This document shows positions 40,168 to 47,117 of a stretch of DNA of 47,117 nucleotides, piece by piece; position 1 is the first letter of the stretch, and every line of letters starts with the position of its first letter. A model generated the notes under the pieces. That model did no database searches. It had not been told where the DNA came from and was given only the letters and a program-made list of their open reading frames with translations. This stretch comes from Desulfuromonas sp. (GTDB lineage: Bacteria; Desulfobacterota; Desulfuromonadia; Desulfuromonadales; UBA2294), in the NCBI GenBank assembly GCA_002869615.1, contig PKUH01000014.1, positions 1-47,117 of the forward strand. Direction: 5' to 3'. Both the position numbers and the translations under genes were made by a program.

Positions 40168-41967
40168 CTACTCTTTCACTTTAAGTATTGCCAAGAAGGC
40201 TTCCTGCGGCAACTCAACGCTGCCGACCTGCTTCATCCGCTTCTTACCCTCTTTCTGCTTCTCGAGAAGTTTCCGCTTCCGGGTGATATCACCACCATAA
40301 CACTTGGCCGTAACATCCTTGCGTAGAGCCTTGACCGTTTCGCGCGCTATTACTTTATTGCCGATTGCCGCCTGAATCGCAACGACAAATTGCTGTCGCG
40401 GAATAAATTCTTTCATCTTGGAGACCAGATCGCGACCGCGAAATTGCGATTTATCACGATGCACAATCAAAGAAAGCGCATCGACAATCTCGCCGTTGAT
40501 CATGACATTCAGGCGAACAAGGTCGCTCGGGCGATAATCGAGTGGTTCGTAATCGAGCGAACCGTAGCCACGCGATATGGTTTTCAGACGATCATAAAAA
40601 TCGAGGACAATTTCATTGAGCGGCAGTTCATAGGTCACCATAACCCGGTTTGACGAGAGGTACCTGAGTTCACGCTGAATGCCTCGCTTCTCTTCGCACA
40701 GGGCGAGAACGCCGCCGACAAAGTCATTCGGCACATGTACGGTTGCCAGGATGAACGGTTCTTCGATTTTCTCAATATGCTGGACATCGGGCAGCTTGTT
40801 GGCGCTATCAACATTAAAGAGGTGCCCCTTGGTATCAGTCACCTTGTATACGACAGTCGGTGCCGTGGTGATCAGATCGATCCCGAACTCGCGCTCAACC
40901 CGCTCCTGGATGATTTCCATGTGAAGCAAGCCGAGAAAGCCGCAACGAAAGCCAAAACCGAGGGCCACGGAATTTTCCGGCTCGAATGAGAATGATGAAT
41001 CATTGAGACTCAGTTTTTCCATCGCATCGCGCAGAGCGTCGTAATCGCCGGTATCAATCGGATAAAGACCCGAAAAGACCATTGGCTTGACTTCCTTGAA
41101 GCCCGGCAACGGCGCGGTTGCCCCATGTTTTTCATGGGTAATGGTATCACCGACCTTGGCATCCTGAACCGTTTTGATGCCGGCGATAATAAAACCGACC
41201 TCGCCGGCCGCAAGTGATTTCATTTCAACCATGTGCGGGGAGAATACGCCGAGTTTGAGCACTTCATACGACTTACCGCTCGCCATCAACTTGACCCGGT
41301 CGCCCTTTTTCAGTTCCCCCTCTTTCAGACGAACGAGGATAACGACCCCTTGATAGGAATCATACCAGGAGTCGAAAATAAGGGCCTTGAGCGGTGCCGT
41401 GGCATCACCCTCCGGCGGCGGAAACTTGGTTACGATCGACTCGAGGATGTCGTGAATGCCGATACCGGCCTTGGCGCTGGCGTGAACAGCATCAGAAGCA
41501 TCGATACCGATAACCTCTTCAATGTCGGCCTTGACCGATTCCGGGTCGGCACTCGCCAGGTCAATCTTGTTGAGAACCGGAAAAACCTCAAGATCCTGGT
41601 CGATCGCCAGGTAAACGTTGGCAAGGGTCTGGGCCTCGACTCCCTGGGAGGCGTCGACAACCAGCAGCGCGCCTTCGCACGCCGAAAGGGAACGACTGAC
41701 TTCGTAATTAAAATCGACGTGTCCCGGGGTGTCGATCAGGTTGAGGATATAAACCTCTCCGTCATCAGCCTTGTAATTGAGACGGACCGACTGAGCCTTG
41801 ATCGTAATCCCGCGTTCACGCTCAAGATCCATCTTATCGAGGAACTGGTCAGTCTTCTCCCGATCGGTGAGCGCACCGGTCTCATCAAGCAAACGATCGG
41901 CAAGGGTCGATTTGCCATGATCGATATGGGCAATGATGGAAAAATTTCGGATATTACTTTGCTTCAT
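40168..41967 (-). CDS. lepA: Elongation factor 4 (back-translocating GTPase)
   Basis: Ribosome-associated GTPase related to EF-G. 599 residues, the normal length. G1 motif AHIDHGKST (13-21), G3 [12 protein letters not shown]4 NKIDLA. The distinctive C-terminal domain is present (MIEIRQ-free end with [19 protein letters not shown]). It forms a unit with lepB, as in many bacteria. A TTTACA-N17-TATCTT pair lies upstream. Confidence 0.97.
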   Translation of the reverse strand: MKQSNIRNFSIIAHIDHGKSTLADRLLDETGALTDREKTDQFLDKMDLERERGITIKAQSVRLNYKADDGEVYILNLIDTPGHVDFNYEVSRSLSACEGALLVVDASQGVEAQTLANVYLAIDQDLEVFPVLNKIDLASADPESVKADIEEVIGIDASDAVHASAKAGIGIHDILESIVTKFPPPEGDATAPLKALIFDSWYDSYQGVVILVRLKEGELKKGDRVKLMASGKSYEVLKLGVFSPHMVEMKSLAAGEVGFIIAGIKTVQDAKVGDTITHEKHGATAPLPGFKEVKPMVFSGLYPIDTGDYDALRDAMEKLSLNDSSFSFEPENSVALGFGFRCGFLGLLHMEIIQERVEREFGIDLITTAPTVVYKVTDTKGHLFNVDSANKLPDVQHIEKIEEPFILATVHVPNDFVGGVLALCEEKRGIQRELRYLSSNRVMVTYELPLNEIVLDFYDRLKTISRGYGSLDYEPLDYRPSDLVRLNVMINGEIVDALSLIVHRDKSQFRGRDLVSKMKEFIPRQQFVVAIQAAIGNKVIARETVKALRKDVTAKCYGGDITRKRKLLEKQKEGKKRMKQVGSVELPQEAFLAILKVKE

Positions 41968-42008
41968 CTCAATATTTCTGTCTGGCCGGGGAGAAATGGT
42001 AACGTGGT

Positions 42009-42037
42009 AAGATATAGGTTAAGCGACTGCTTGTAAA
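42009..42037 (-). promoter_or_regulatory. Candidate promoter of lepA-lepB
   Basis: Minus-strand TTTACA (42037-42032), 17-nt spacer, TATCTT (42014-42009), about 42 nt before the lepA ATG. The match is moderate. Confidence 0.4.
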
Positions 42038-42096
42038 GGGATTATCGATTTTGCAAGCTGAAAATTCCGATTCAAATCCTTGAGCCATGACAAGCA

Positions 42097-42133
42097 CGAA
42101 CGGGGTCCGGCAGAAATGACCGGACCCCGTTCG
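42097..42133 (-). terminator. GC-rich hairpin after tpx
   Basis: Perfect 14-bp stem CGAACGGGGTCCGG (42097-42110) and CCGGACCCCGTTCG (42120-42133) with a 9-nt loop, 21 nt past the tpx stop. There is no long T-run, but the stem strength supports termination. Confidence 0.7.
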
Positions 42134-42154
42134 CCAGCGATTAGAATCAGGTTG

Positions 42155-42646
42155 CTAAATTGCTGCCAGCGCAGCATCGTAATCAGGTTCCTGGGCGATC
42201 TCCGGAACCTGTTCGGTATAAACAACCTGGCCATTTTCATCAACAACGACGATTGCCCGCGAAAGAAGCCCGGCGAGCGGACCGGTCGTAATGGTCACAC
42301 CATAATCCTGCCCAAAATCTCCGTTTCTGAACACTGAAAGAGGTTCGACGTTATCCAGACCCTCTGCGGCACAAAAACGTTTATGAGCAAACGGCAGATC
42401 AGCCGAAATACAGAGCACTGTCGCCTGGCCACTCGCTTCTTCGTTGAACTTACGGACCGACGCAGCGCAAACATCAGTATCGATGCTCGGAAAAATGTTC
42501 ATCACGACTTTCTTACCTTTCAAGTCAGAAAGTTTCTGTTCCGCCAAATCGGTTTTAACCAGTGTGAAATCGGGAGCAGCCGTCCCGGAAGCCGGCAGCT
42601 GGCCAATGGTTTCAATCGGATTCCCTTTCAGGGTAATGTTTGCCAT
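42155..42646 (-). CDS. tpx: Thiol peroxidase
   Basis: Atypical 2-Cys peroxiredoxin that reduces hydroperoxides with thioredoxin. 163 residues. The peroxidatic cysteine is Cys60 in [10 protein letters not shown], and the resolving cysteine is Cys92 in HKRFCAAEG, as in the Tpx family; Cys79 is an extra cysteine. PDFTLV and the C-terminal [10 protein letters not shown] strand are typical. TTAGGAGGTT precedes the ATG; a longer frame to 42706 has no family match. It is relevant to oxygen tolerance in an anaerobe. Confidence 0.96.
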   Translation of the reverse strand: MANITLKGNPIETIGQLPASGTAAPDFTLVKTDLAEQKLSDLKGKKVVMNIFPSIDTDVCAASVRKFNEEASGQATVLCISADLPFAHKRFCAAEGLDNVEPLSVFRNGDFGQDYGVTITTGPLAGLLSRAIVVVDENGQVVYTEQVPEIAQEPDYDAALAAI

Positions 42647-42671
42647 GTGGAACCTCCTAAACGTTGAGCAG

Positions 42672-43052
42672 TTATGATTTACGAACCACCTCAACCCGAT
42701 AGCCATCGGGGTCGGTAACGAAGTAAAATTTCGCCTGGCCGCCGGCCAGGCCCTTGAGATCGGTCATCTCAAGCCCCATCTCCTTATGCTTCTGGTGAGA
42801 ACCTTCAAGGTCCTCGACGCTGACCGCGACATGGGAGTAACCATCGCCGATCGTGTAAGGCTCTTCCTGACCATAATTATAGGTCAATTCTATCTCAAAA
42901 TCAGAACCGGGCGCTTTCAGATAAGAGAGTGTAAAATCTCCGGGAAAATCCTTTTTGCGTGAAATTTCAAAGCCGAAAGCTTCAATGTAGAATTTTTCCG
43001 ATGCCTCGAGATCGAGTACGCGATAGCAGACATGAATCATCGGGTAATGCAT
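42672..43052 (-). CDS. Glyoxalase I-like VOC protein
   Basis: 126-residue vicinal-oxygen-chelate protein. The four metal ligands of glyoxalase I are in place: His7 (IHVCYRV), Glu in FEIELTYN, His in YSHVAVSV and Glu in [22 protein letters not shown] is the family's C-terminal signature. It therefore probably converts the methylglyoxal-thiol adduct to lactoyl thiol. AGGAGGTGG precedes ATG 43052; a GTG at 43058 would add two residues. It lies 25 nt upstream of tpx and downstream of the DjlA-like gene. Confidence 0.9.
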   Translation of the reverse strand: MHYPMIHVCYRVLDLEASEKFYIEAFGFEISRKKDFPGDFTLSYLKAPGSDFEIELTYNYGQEEPYTIGDGYSHVAVSVEDLEGSHQKHKEMGLEMTDLKGLAGGQAKFYFVTDPDGYRVEVVRKS

Positions 43053-43064
43053 TTCCACCTCCTG

Positions 43065-43805
43065 TTATGTTCGACTGGCCATGATCGACTCATAGGCCTC
43101 GTTGATTTTTTTAAACTTATCCTCCGCAAATTTCTGGAAATCTTCAGGCAAACCCTGAGCTATTACTTTATCAGGATGATATTCGTTTGCGAGTTTTCGA
43201 TATGCTTTTTTGACTTCGCCATCGGTTGCGGCTTCCGAAAGGCCGAGCATGGCATATAACGGAGAAAGATCATTGACCAACTGTTTATGTAAGTTATTGA
43301 AGCTGCCGGTCGGCAGTTTTAATAACTGCGGAGCCAGCTTGAGCAGCCGCTCTTCAGCCGGATGCAGCACGCCATCGGCCATAGCCAGGGTGAAAAGCAA
43401 TTCATAAAACATCTGGCGGAGTTGCGGTTCGTGATAAAAAACGTGGCCAAACTGGGTCGCATATGCCTCGAATGAGTCATTGGTCGAATCCTTGGCTTGG
43501 TTAAAAATCCCTATTGCTACTTCACGGGCCCTGGGCTCAAGCTGAAGATTCTGAGTCATGAACTTCTCGACAACCCGCAGTTCGTCTTTAGTGACCACCC
43601 CGTCGGCTTTTGCCATCTTGCCGAGCATGGCAAATACCGCGGTAAAGAACAGGGCCTGCTTCCGTTCCTGATCTGAAAAAGCGGACCGGTTCGACTGCTG
43701 CTGATCGATCAGGGTGTGACCGATTGCGGCTCCGAGTATCGCCCCGAGAGGACCACCCAGCATCATTCCGATTCCACCACCAAATATTTTACCAATCCAT
43801 GACAT
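43065..43805 (-). CDS. djlA: DjlA-like membrane co-chaperone (TerB + DnaJ)
   Basis: 246 residues. A short glycine-rich hydrophobic N terminus ([22 protein letters not shown]) is followed by a TerB-type helical domain ([36 protein letters not shown]) and a C-terminal J domain with HPD (YHPDKV) and KKINEAYE. This is the DjlA arrangement and would stimulate DnaK at the membrane. The Gly-rich anchor could also form a dimer. Confidence 0.9.
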   Translation of the reverse strand: MSWIGKIFGGGIGMMLGGPLGAILGAAIGHTLIDQQQSNRSAFSDQERKQALFFTAVFAMLGKMAKADGVVTKDELRVVEKFMTQNLQLEPRAREVAIGIFNQAKDSTNDSFEAYATQFGHVFYHEPQLRQMFYELLFTLAMADGVLHPAEERLLKLAPQLLKLPTGSFNNLHKQLVNDLSPLYAMLGLSEAATDGEVKKAYRKLANEYHPDKVIAQGLPEDFQKFAEDKFKKINEAYESIMASRT

Positions 43806-43963
43806 TTATCCGACTCCGCTGAAGAAGATGATTCTGGTGCAGAAAATTCAAACTATTTACATCATCCGGGACACTTTGGTACACAGCTGCGCAGCCCTTG
43901 ATTTGGCGCCAGCGTAAACCGCAAACAGAATGATTTCGATATATCCCGGGATTGAGGGCGCGA

Positions 43964-44746
43964 CTACTTGCCTTTGAAAACGGCGGCCCTCTTCTCGACA
44001 AAAGCCAACATCCCTTCGCGCTGGTCCGGCATTGCGAAGCAGAGGGAAAACAGATCGGCTTCATACTTTTCAGCCCGGGCAACGTCCATCTCCAGGCCAT
44101 TGTCGATCGCCTCTTTACTCAGGCGTACGGCGGTTCGGCTGCGCTGCGCAATAATTGAAGCCATCTCCTGACAGCTTTGCATCAGTTCATCGGCGGCGAC
44201 AACCTTGTTGACCAGGCCGATGCGATGAGCTTCAGCGGCATCGAACATCTCACCGGTAAAGATGATCTCCTTGGCCTTGCCTTTACCGACCAGACGCGAA
44301 AGGCGCTGCGTTCCGGCGAAACCGGGTATAATGCCGAGCTTGACTTCCGGTTGACCAAACAGGGCTTTTTCCGAAGCGATCCGGATATCGCAGGCCATCG
44401 CCAGTTCGCAACCACCACCGAGGGCATAACCATTAATGGCGGCAATGACCGGCTTCACTGAGGCCTCAATTTTATTCAAAACACGTTGCGCCAAATGGGC
44501 AAAATCGCGGGACCACTCAGGCGTCGCCTCGACCATCCGGGTGATATCGCCGCCGGCCACGAAAGCCTTGTCGCCGGCACCGGTCAGGATGATGACGGCA
44601 ACATCATCATCCTGCTCAAGATCATCAATGGTCTCTTCGAGTTCGACAAAAACAGATTCGGTCACAGCGTTTAAACTCTTCGGACGATTGATCGTAATCG
44701 TCGCAATCTGATCCTCTATATTGACCAACAGGTTTGATTCACTCAT
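43964..44746 (-). CDS. Enoyl-CoA hydratase/isomerase (crotonase)
   Basis: 260 residues. Crotonase fold with the oxyanion-hole strand (AFVAGGDI) and both catalytic glutamates: Glu114 (GGGCELA) and Glu134 (FGQPEVKLG). This points to a true hydratase, for example of short-chain or crotonyl-CoA, rather than an isomerase. ATG 44746 has AGGAG upstream; a longer start at 44764 is less favoured. It is followed by a 158-nt spacer with no gene, then djlA. The neighbouring dehydrogenase and thioesterase suggest acyl-CoA metabolism. Confidence 0.92.
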   Translation of the reverse strand: MSESNLLVNIEDQIATITINRPKSLNAVTESVFVELEETIDDLEQDDDVAVIILTGAGDKAFVAGGDITRMVEATPEWSRDFAHLAQRVLNKIEASVKPVIAAINGYALGGGCELAMACDIRIASEKALFGQPEVKLGIIPGFAGTQRLSRLVGKGKAKEIIFTGEMFDAAEAHRIGLVNKVVAADELMQSCQEMASIIAQRSRTAVRLSKEAIDNGLEMDVARAEKYEADLFSLCFAMPDQREGMLAFVEKRAAVFKGK

Positions 44747-44769
44747 ATAATTCGGCTCCTCCATATCCG

Positions 44770-45531
44770 TTATTTCTCTTCAGAACGATGGATATTGAAC
44801 GGCGACCAGGCCTGGTTGGTTGCCATCAACTCCAGGGTATTAACATTGACATGCGGCGGCAGATGAACAACCCAGTGCACCGCTTCGGCGATATCCTTGC
44901 CGGTCAGGGGTTGAATCCCCTTGTAGACATTGGCCGCCTTTTCCTTATCTCCCTTGAAACGGTTGATCGAAAATTCGGTTTCAGCCATTCCCGGTTCAAT
45001 ATTCGTAACCCTGACATTCTTGCCGAGCAGATCACAGCGCAGGTTGCGTGAAAACTGCTGGACAAAGGATTTCGTTGCACCATACACATTGCCGCCGGGA
45101 TAAGGCCAGTTTCCGGCCACAGAACCGATATTTACAATTGAACCATTCTTGCGGTCGACCATCCCCGGCAACAGGGCGCGGGTGCAGTAAAGGACACCTT
45201 TAATATTGGTGTCGACCATAACCTCCCAATCTTTGATGTCGGTCTCCCAGGAAGGTTCCAGTCCGAGGGCGAGTCCGGCGTTATTCACCAGGACATCTAC
45301 CGTCTGAAAAGGTTCGGGAAGATTGGCAAATGCCGTAAATACCTCTTCGCGGTTCCTGACATCGAGCGGCAAAAGATGAACATCGTTATCCGGATACTGC
45401 TCCTGTAACTCAGCCAGACGTTGTTCACGACGTCCGACCAATATCATTCTGCAGCCGTCACCGGCAAAACGCTCGACACAGGCTTTGCCGAAACCGGATG
45501 TCGCACCGGTTATTACAACCGTCTTTTGCAT
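44770..45531 (-). CDS. Short-chain dehydrogenase (YdfG-like)
   Basis: 253-residue SDR. NAD(P) loop TGATSGFG (8-15), NNAG (83-86) and the catalytic triad Ser137, Tyr150 and Lys154 (YGATK). The Arg-rich LVGRREQRL after the second strand favours NADPH. It resembles YdfG, which acts on 3-hydroxy acids such as serine. ATG 45531 has GAGGAG 8 nt upstream. The alternative 45537 overlaps the upstream stop and is too close to it. It is coupled to the thioesterase gene. Confidence 0.92.
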   Translation of the reverse strand: MQKTVVITGATSGFGKACVERFAGDGCRMILVGRREQRLAELQEQYPDNDVHLLPLDVRNREEVFTAFANLPEPFQTVDVLVNNAGLALGLEPSWETDIKDWEVMVDTNIKGVLYCTRALLPGMVDRKNGSIVNIGSVAGNWPYPGGNVYGATKSFVQQFSRNLRCDLLGKNVRVTNIEPGMAETEFSINRFKGDKEKAANVYKGIQPLTGKDIAEAVHWVVHLPPHVNVNTLELMATNQAWSPFNIHRSEEK

Positions 45532-45533
45532 TG

Positions 45534-45947
45534 TCATTTCTCCTCGTCTCCAAGTAACATGACTTTAATTTCAGCTTCAGCCAACAGATCGCCACCGGCT
45601 GTAAGCACGGATTTAACCTCAGCCAGGTTGCGGCGAACAGATACGACCTCAGCGGAAACCTTGACTTCCTGATCGACCTGTACCGGTTTGCGAAAACGAA
45701 CCAGCATTTTCATCGTCACAGCATGCAGCGACTGTGGCCGACAGGCATAGATCGCAGCCTCATCCAGCAGGGCTGAAATGATACCACCATGAACGACCCC
45801 TTGCCACCCCTGAAAACTTTCCGCCAGGGACGTTGTTGCTTCAGCCCGGTTCTTTACCGGATCGATTGTGAACCTTATGTTGAGCCCCGATTCATTATCC
45901 GGACCACAGACAAAACATTTACGATCAGCAGACAGTTGCATAGCCAC
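45534..45947 (-). CDS. PaaI-type hotdog thioesterase
   Basis: 137-residue hotdog protein. FQGWQGVVHGGIISALLDEAA is the family's active-site helix start, with the HGG and catalytic acidic residue, and the later strands (VRFRKPVQVDQEVKVSAEV) fit. It probably hydrolyses aryl or acyl-CoA. The GTG at 45947 has AAAGG upstream; ATG at 45941 removes two residues. It heads a minus-strand group with the dehydrogenase, with a 4-nt overlap at the alternative start of that gene. Confidence 0.88.
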   Translation of the reverse strand: MAMQLSADRKCFVCGPDNESGLNIRFTIDPVKNRAEATTSLAESFQGWQGVVHGGIISALLDEAAIYACRPQSLHAVTMKMLVRFRKPVQVDQEVKVSAEVVSVRRNLAEVKSVLTAGGDLLAEAEIKVMLLGDEEK

Positions 45948-45991
45948 CTGTTACCTTTCCTGAATCCTAGTCCCGAAGCCGGGAATGTTTA

Positions 45992-46020
45992 TTGATCTTT
46001 CAACTTCATATTGATAAGAT
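45992..46020 (+). promoter_or_regulatory. Candidate promoter of the Rossmann-domain gene
   Basis: TTGATC (45992-45997), 17-nt spacer, TAAGAT (46015-46020), 35 nt before the ATG. Confidence 0.45.
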
Positions 46021-46054
46021 ACCGGATTAATTGCAATTTACAAAGGAGGTTGAC

Positions 46055-46444
46055 ATGGCAGATCATGTAAGCGTTGCACTGATAGGTGCCGGCAGGACCG
46101 GGACGCCGCTACTCAAGGAAATGGTCAAATATAGCTACATCAATATCGTTGGTGTCGCTGATCTTGACGCCGAAGCCGAAGGCATGAGCGTCGCTAAAGA
46201 GAATGGCATCTTCACCACGACCGATCCGGTATCGCTGATCAGCAAGGGCGAAGAGATCGACATCCTGGTCGAAGTCTCCGGTGACAACTCATTGAAAAAA
46301 GTCATCAAGGATTACTTCCAGAACACCAACAACCGAAAGACGATCATTATGCATGATCTGGTTGCCCGACTCTTCATCAGCATGACGACCCGTCAGTCAG
46401 ACCTGATACCGAGCTTCCACCCGGATGATGTCGGCGTTGGCTGA
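46055..46444 (+). CDS. Stand-alone NAD-binding Rossmann-domain protein
   Basis: 129-residue protein beginning with a Rossmann strand-loop-helix (VALIGAGRTGTPLLKEM, GAGRTG at 11-16). The next strand ends in acidic ADLD, favouring NAD over NADP, and EIDILVEVSG resembles the dinucleotide domain of oxidoreductases and homoserine dehydrogenase. It lacks a catalytic domain and ends at HPDDVGVG. It may be a redox sensor or regulatory subunit, or the remnant of a larger enzyme. AAAGGAGGT precedes ATG 46055, and it has its own terminator, so it looks like a complete gene. Confidence 0.8.
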   Translation: MADHVSVALIGAGRTGTPLLKEMVKYSYINIVGVADLDAEAEGMSVAKENGIFTTTDPVSLISKGEEIDILVEVSGDNSLKKVIKDYFQNTNNRKTIIMHDLVARLFISMTTRQSDLIPSFHPDDVGVG

Positions 46445-46463
46445 CCATTCAACATTTTGCGCA

Positions 46464-46498
46464 TAAAAAGGACCGCTTCGACAAGCGGTCCTTTTTAT
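46464..46498 (+). terminator. Rho-independent terminator
   Basis: Arms AAAAAGGACCGCTT and AAGCGGTCCTTTTT around CGAC, then a T-rich end. It closes the Rossmann-domain gene. Confidence 0.92.
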
Positions 46499-46499
46499 A

Positions 46500-47117
46500 T
46501 GGTTCATCACATTTTACCGGGAATTAATTCGTGCGCACTCAAATTCCGGCATACTTTTCAACCGCACCCTGAAGACATAATTCAAGTTCGCCGGTATCGC
46601 CCGGCTTGCTCCTTACTTTTCTTACCTGTCCTGAGCCAGCCGAAGGGCTTGTCCAAGAAAAGTAAGCAAAAGAAAGACACCCCAGCTCACCCGCCTGATG
46701 ATCAGGTTCCCTCACTGCGCAGATTCCAATCCGTCAGTCACTGTCGTTCCCTGAACGCCGGATTAAAATCCGCTCGCTCGGCGGTCTTACATATAAGACA
46801 GCTGTAAGTTTTAAGCTGTCAGCTGTCAGAGAGAGTCAGGAACAAATCTCAATACTGTCAAAAGCAAAGCCTTTGACTTACCCCCGTTGCTCTTGAGGTC
46901 GCTTCCGGTAGCGCGATCACTGAATCGTAGCCCAACCGCAACCGCCACGAAGACGTTTCGCGTTTGCCTCAAGGCAAACTCCCCGGCATCATAATTGAAC
47001 AGAAACAATCCAGACCGCACAAAAAAGCCCCCTGCAAGGGAGCGGTTTCTTTGGTTCGTTTCTTTATCGCTCAATAAAGAAATGAACCCGGCTGCCGGGC
47101 CGGGACCCGGCGGTTCT
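46500..47117. other. Repeat-rich region without convincing genes
   Basis: No gene I can support. Short open frames exist but have odd composition and no starts with good sites. The region contains an inverted pair (listed separately) and low-complexity tracts, and looks like dispersed intergenic repeat material. Confidence 0.5.
46612..46666. repeat. Inverted repeat CTTACTTTTCTT/AAGAAAAGTAAG
   Basis: Perfect 12-bp arms at 46612-46623 and 46655-46666, with an inner AGCC/GGCT pair in the spacer. The outer arm extends imperfectly (TGCTCC against AGCA). Probably one copy of a dispersed structured repeat. Confidence 0.55.

Noticed and set aside
46826-47074. 82-codon minus-strand open frame at the window end
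   Set aside because: Composition is repeat-like, no ribosome binding site or domain, and it lies in a repeat-rich stretch; probably not a gene.

Overview
The window reads as a chromosomal segment of a Desulfuromonadales/Geobacterales-type bacterium (Desulfobacterota, the former deltaproteobacteria). The evidence is the gene content: indolepyruvate:ferredoxin oxidoreductase with paired phenylacetate-CoA ligases, an AddAB-like nuclease pair of the type seen in these anaerobes, a PyrR-attenuated pyrRBC-carAB operon followed by greA and recG, and several c-di-GMP and small exported proteins. The lineage is inferred from gene families and order, because no rRNA gene is present.

Layout. 1-5923 (+): an AddB-like Fe-S nuclease (5' end outside the window) overlapping an AddA-like helicase-nuclease. 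5930-9341 (-): a membrane diguanylate cyclase, a small exported protein, and bioD and bioB, which overlap and have a near-consensus promoter. 9527-11065 (+): two tandem XRE-cupin regulators and an HU/IHF protein. 11327-17590 (+): gamma carbonic anhydrase-like protein, OmpA-type envelope protein, small exported protein, stand-alone cyclic-nucleotide-binding protein, lipoprotein, then a Na/Pi cotransporter with a PhoU-like tail joined by a 1-nt overlap to a Ppx/GppA phosphatase. 17587-23150 (+): iorA-iorB-paaK-ACT-paaK with its own promoter, an arylpyruvate/arylacetate module.

23215-29069 is the accessory part: a tRNA-Pro(GGG) with promoter and terminator, a PilZ protein, small cysteine-containing exported proteins of an unrecognised family, an Ada-like zinc mini-protein, a NERD protein, AT-richer genes for small envelope proteins, a ribbon-helix-helix pair flanked by TGTCTGACA motifs, and a cloverleaf-like inverted-repeat element just upstream of an 86-residue gene.

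29070-42646 (-) is core: recG, DUF1858 protein, greA, carB, carA, pyrC, pyrB and pyrR, with a complete PyrR attenuator in the leader, then lepB (interrupted by an in-frame TAA) and lepA, then tpx. 42672-45947 (-): glyoxalase-fold protein, DjlA-like co-chaperone, enoyl-CoA hydratase, short-chain dehydrogenase and thioesterase. 46055-46444 (+) is a stand-alone Rossmann-domain protein with a strong terminator. The last 600 bases are repeat-rich and have no convincing gene.

The most notable items are the nonsense codon splitting the catalytic Ser and Lys of signal peptidase I, the PyrR leader, the cloverleaf-like element with its small gene, and the pair of paralogous four-cysteine exported proteins.
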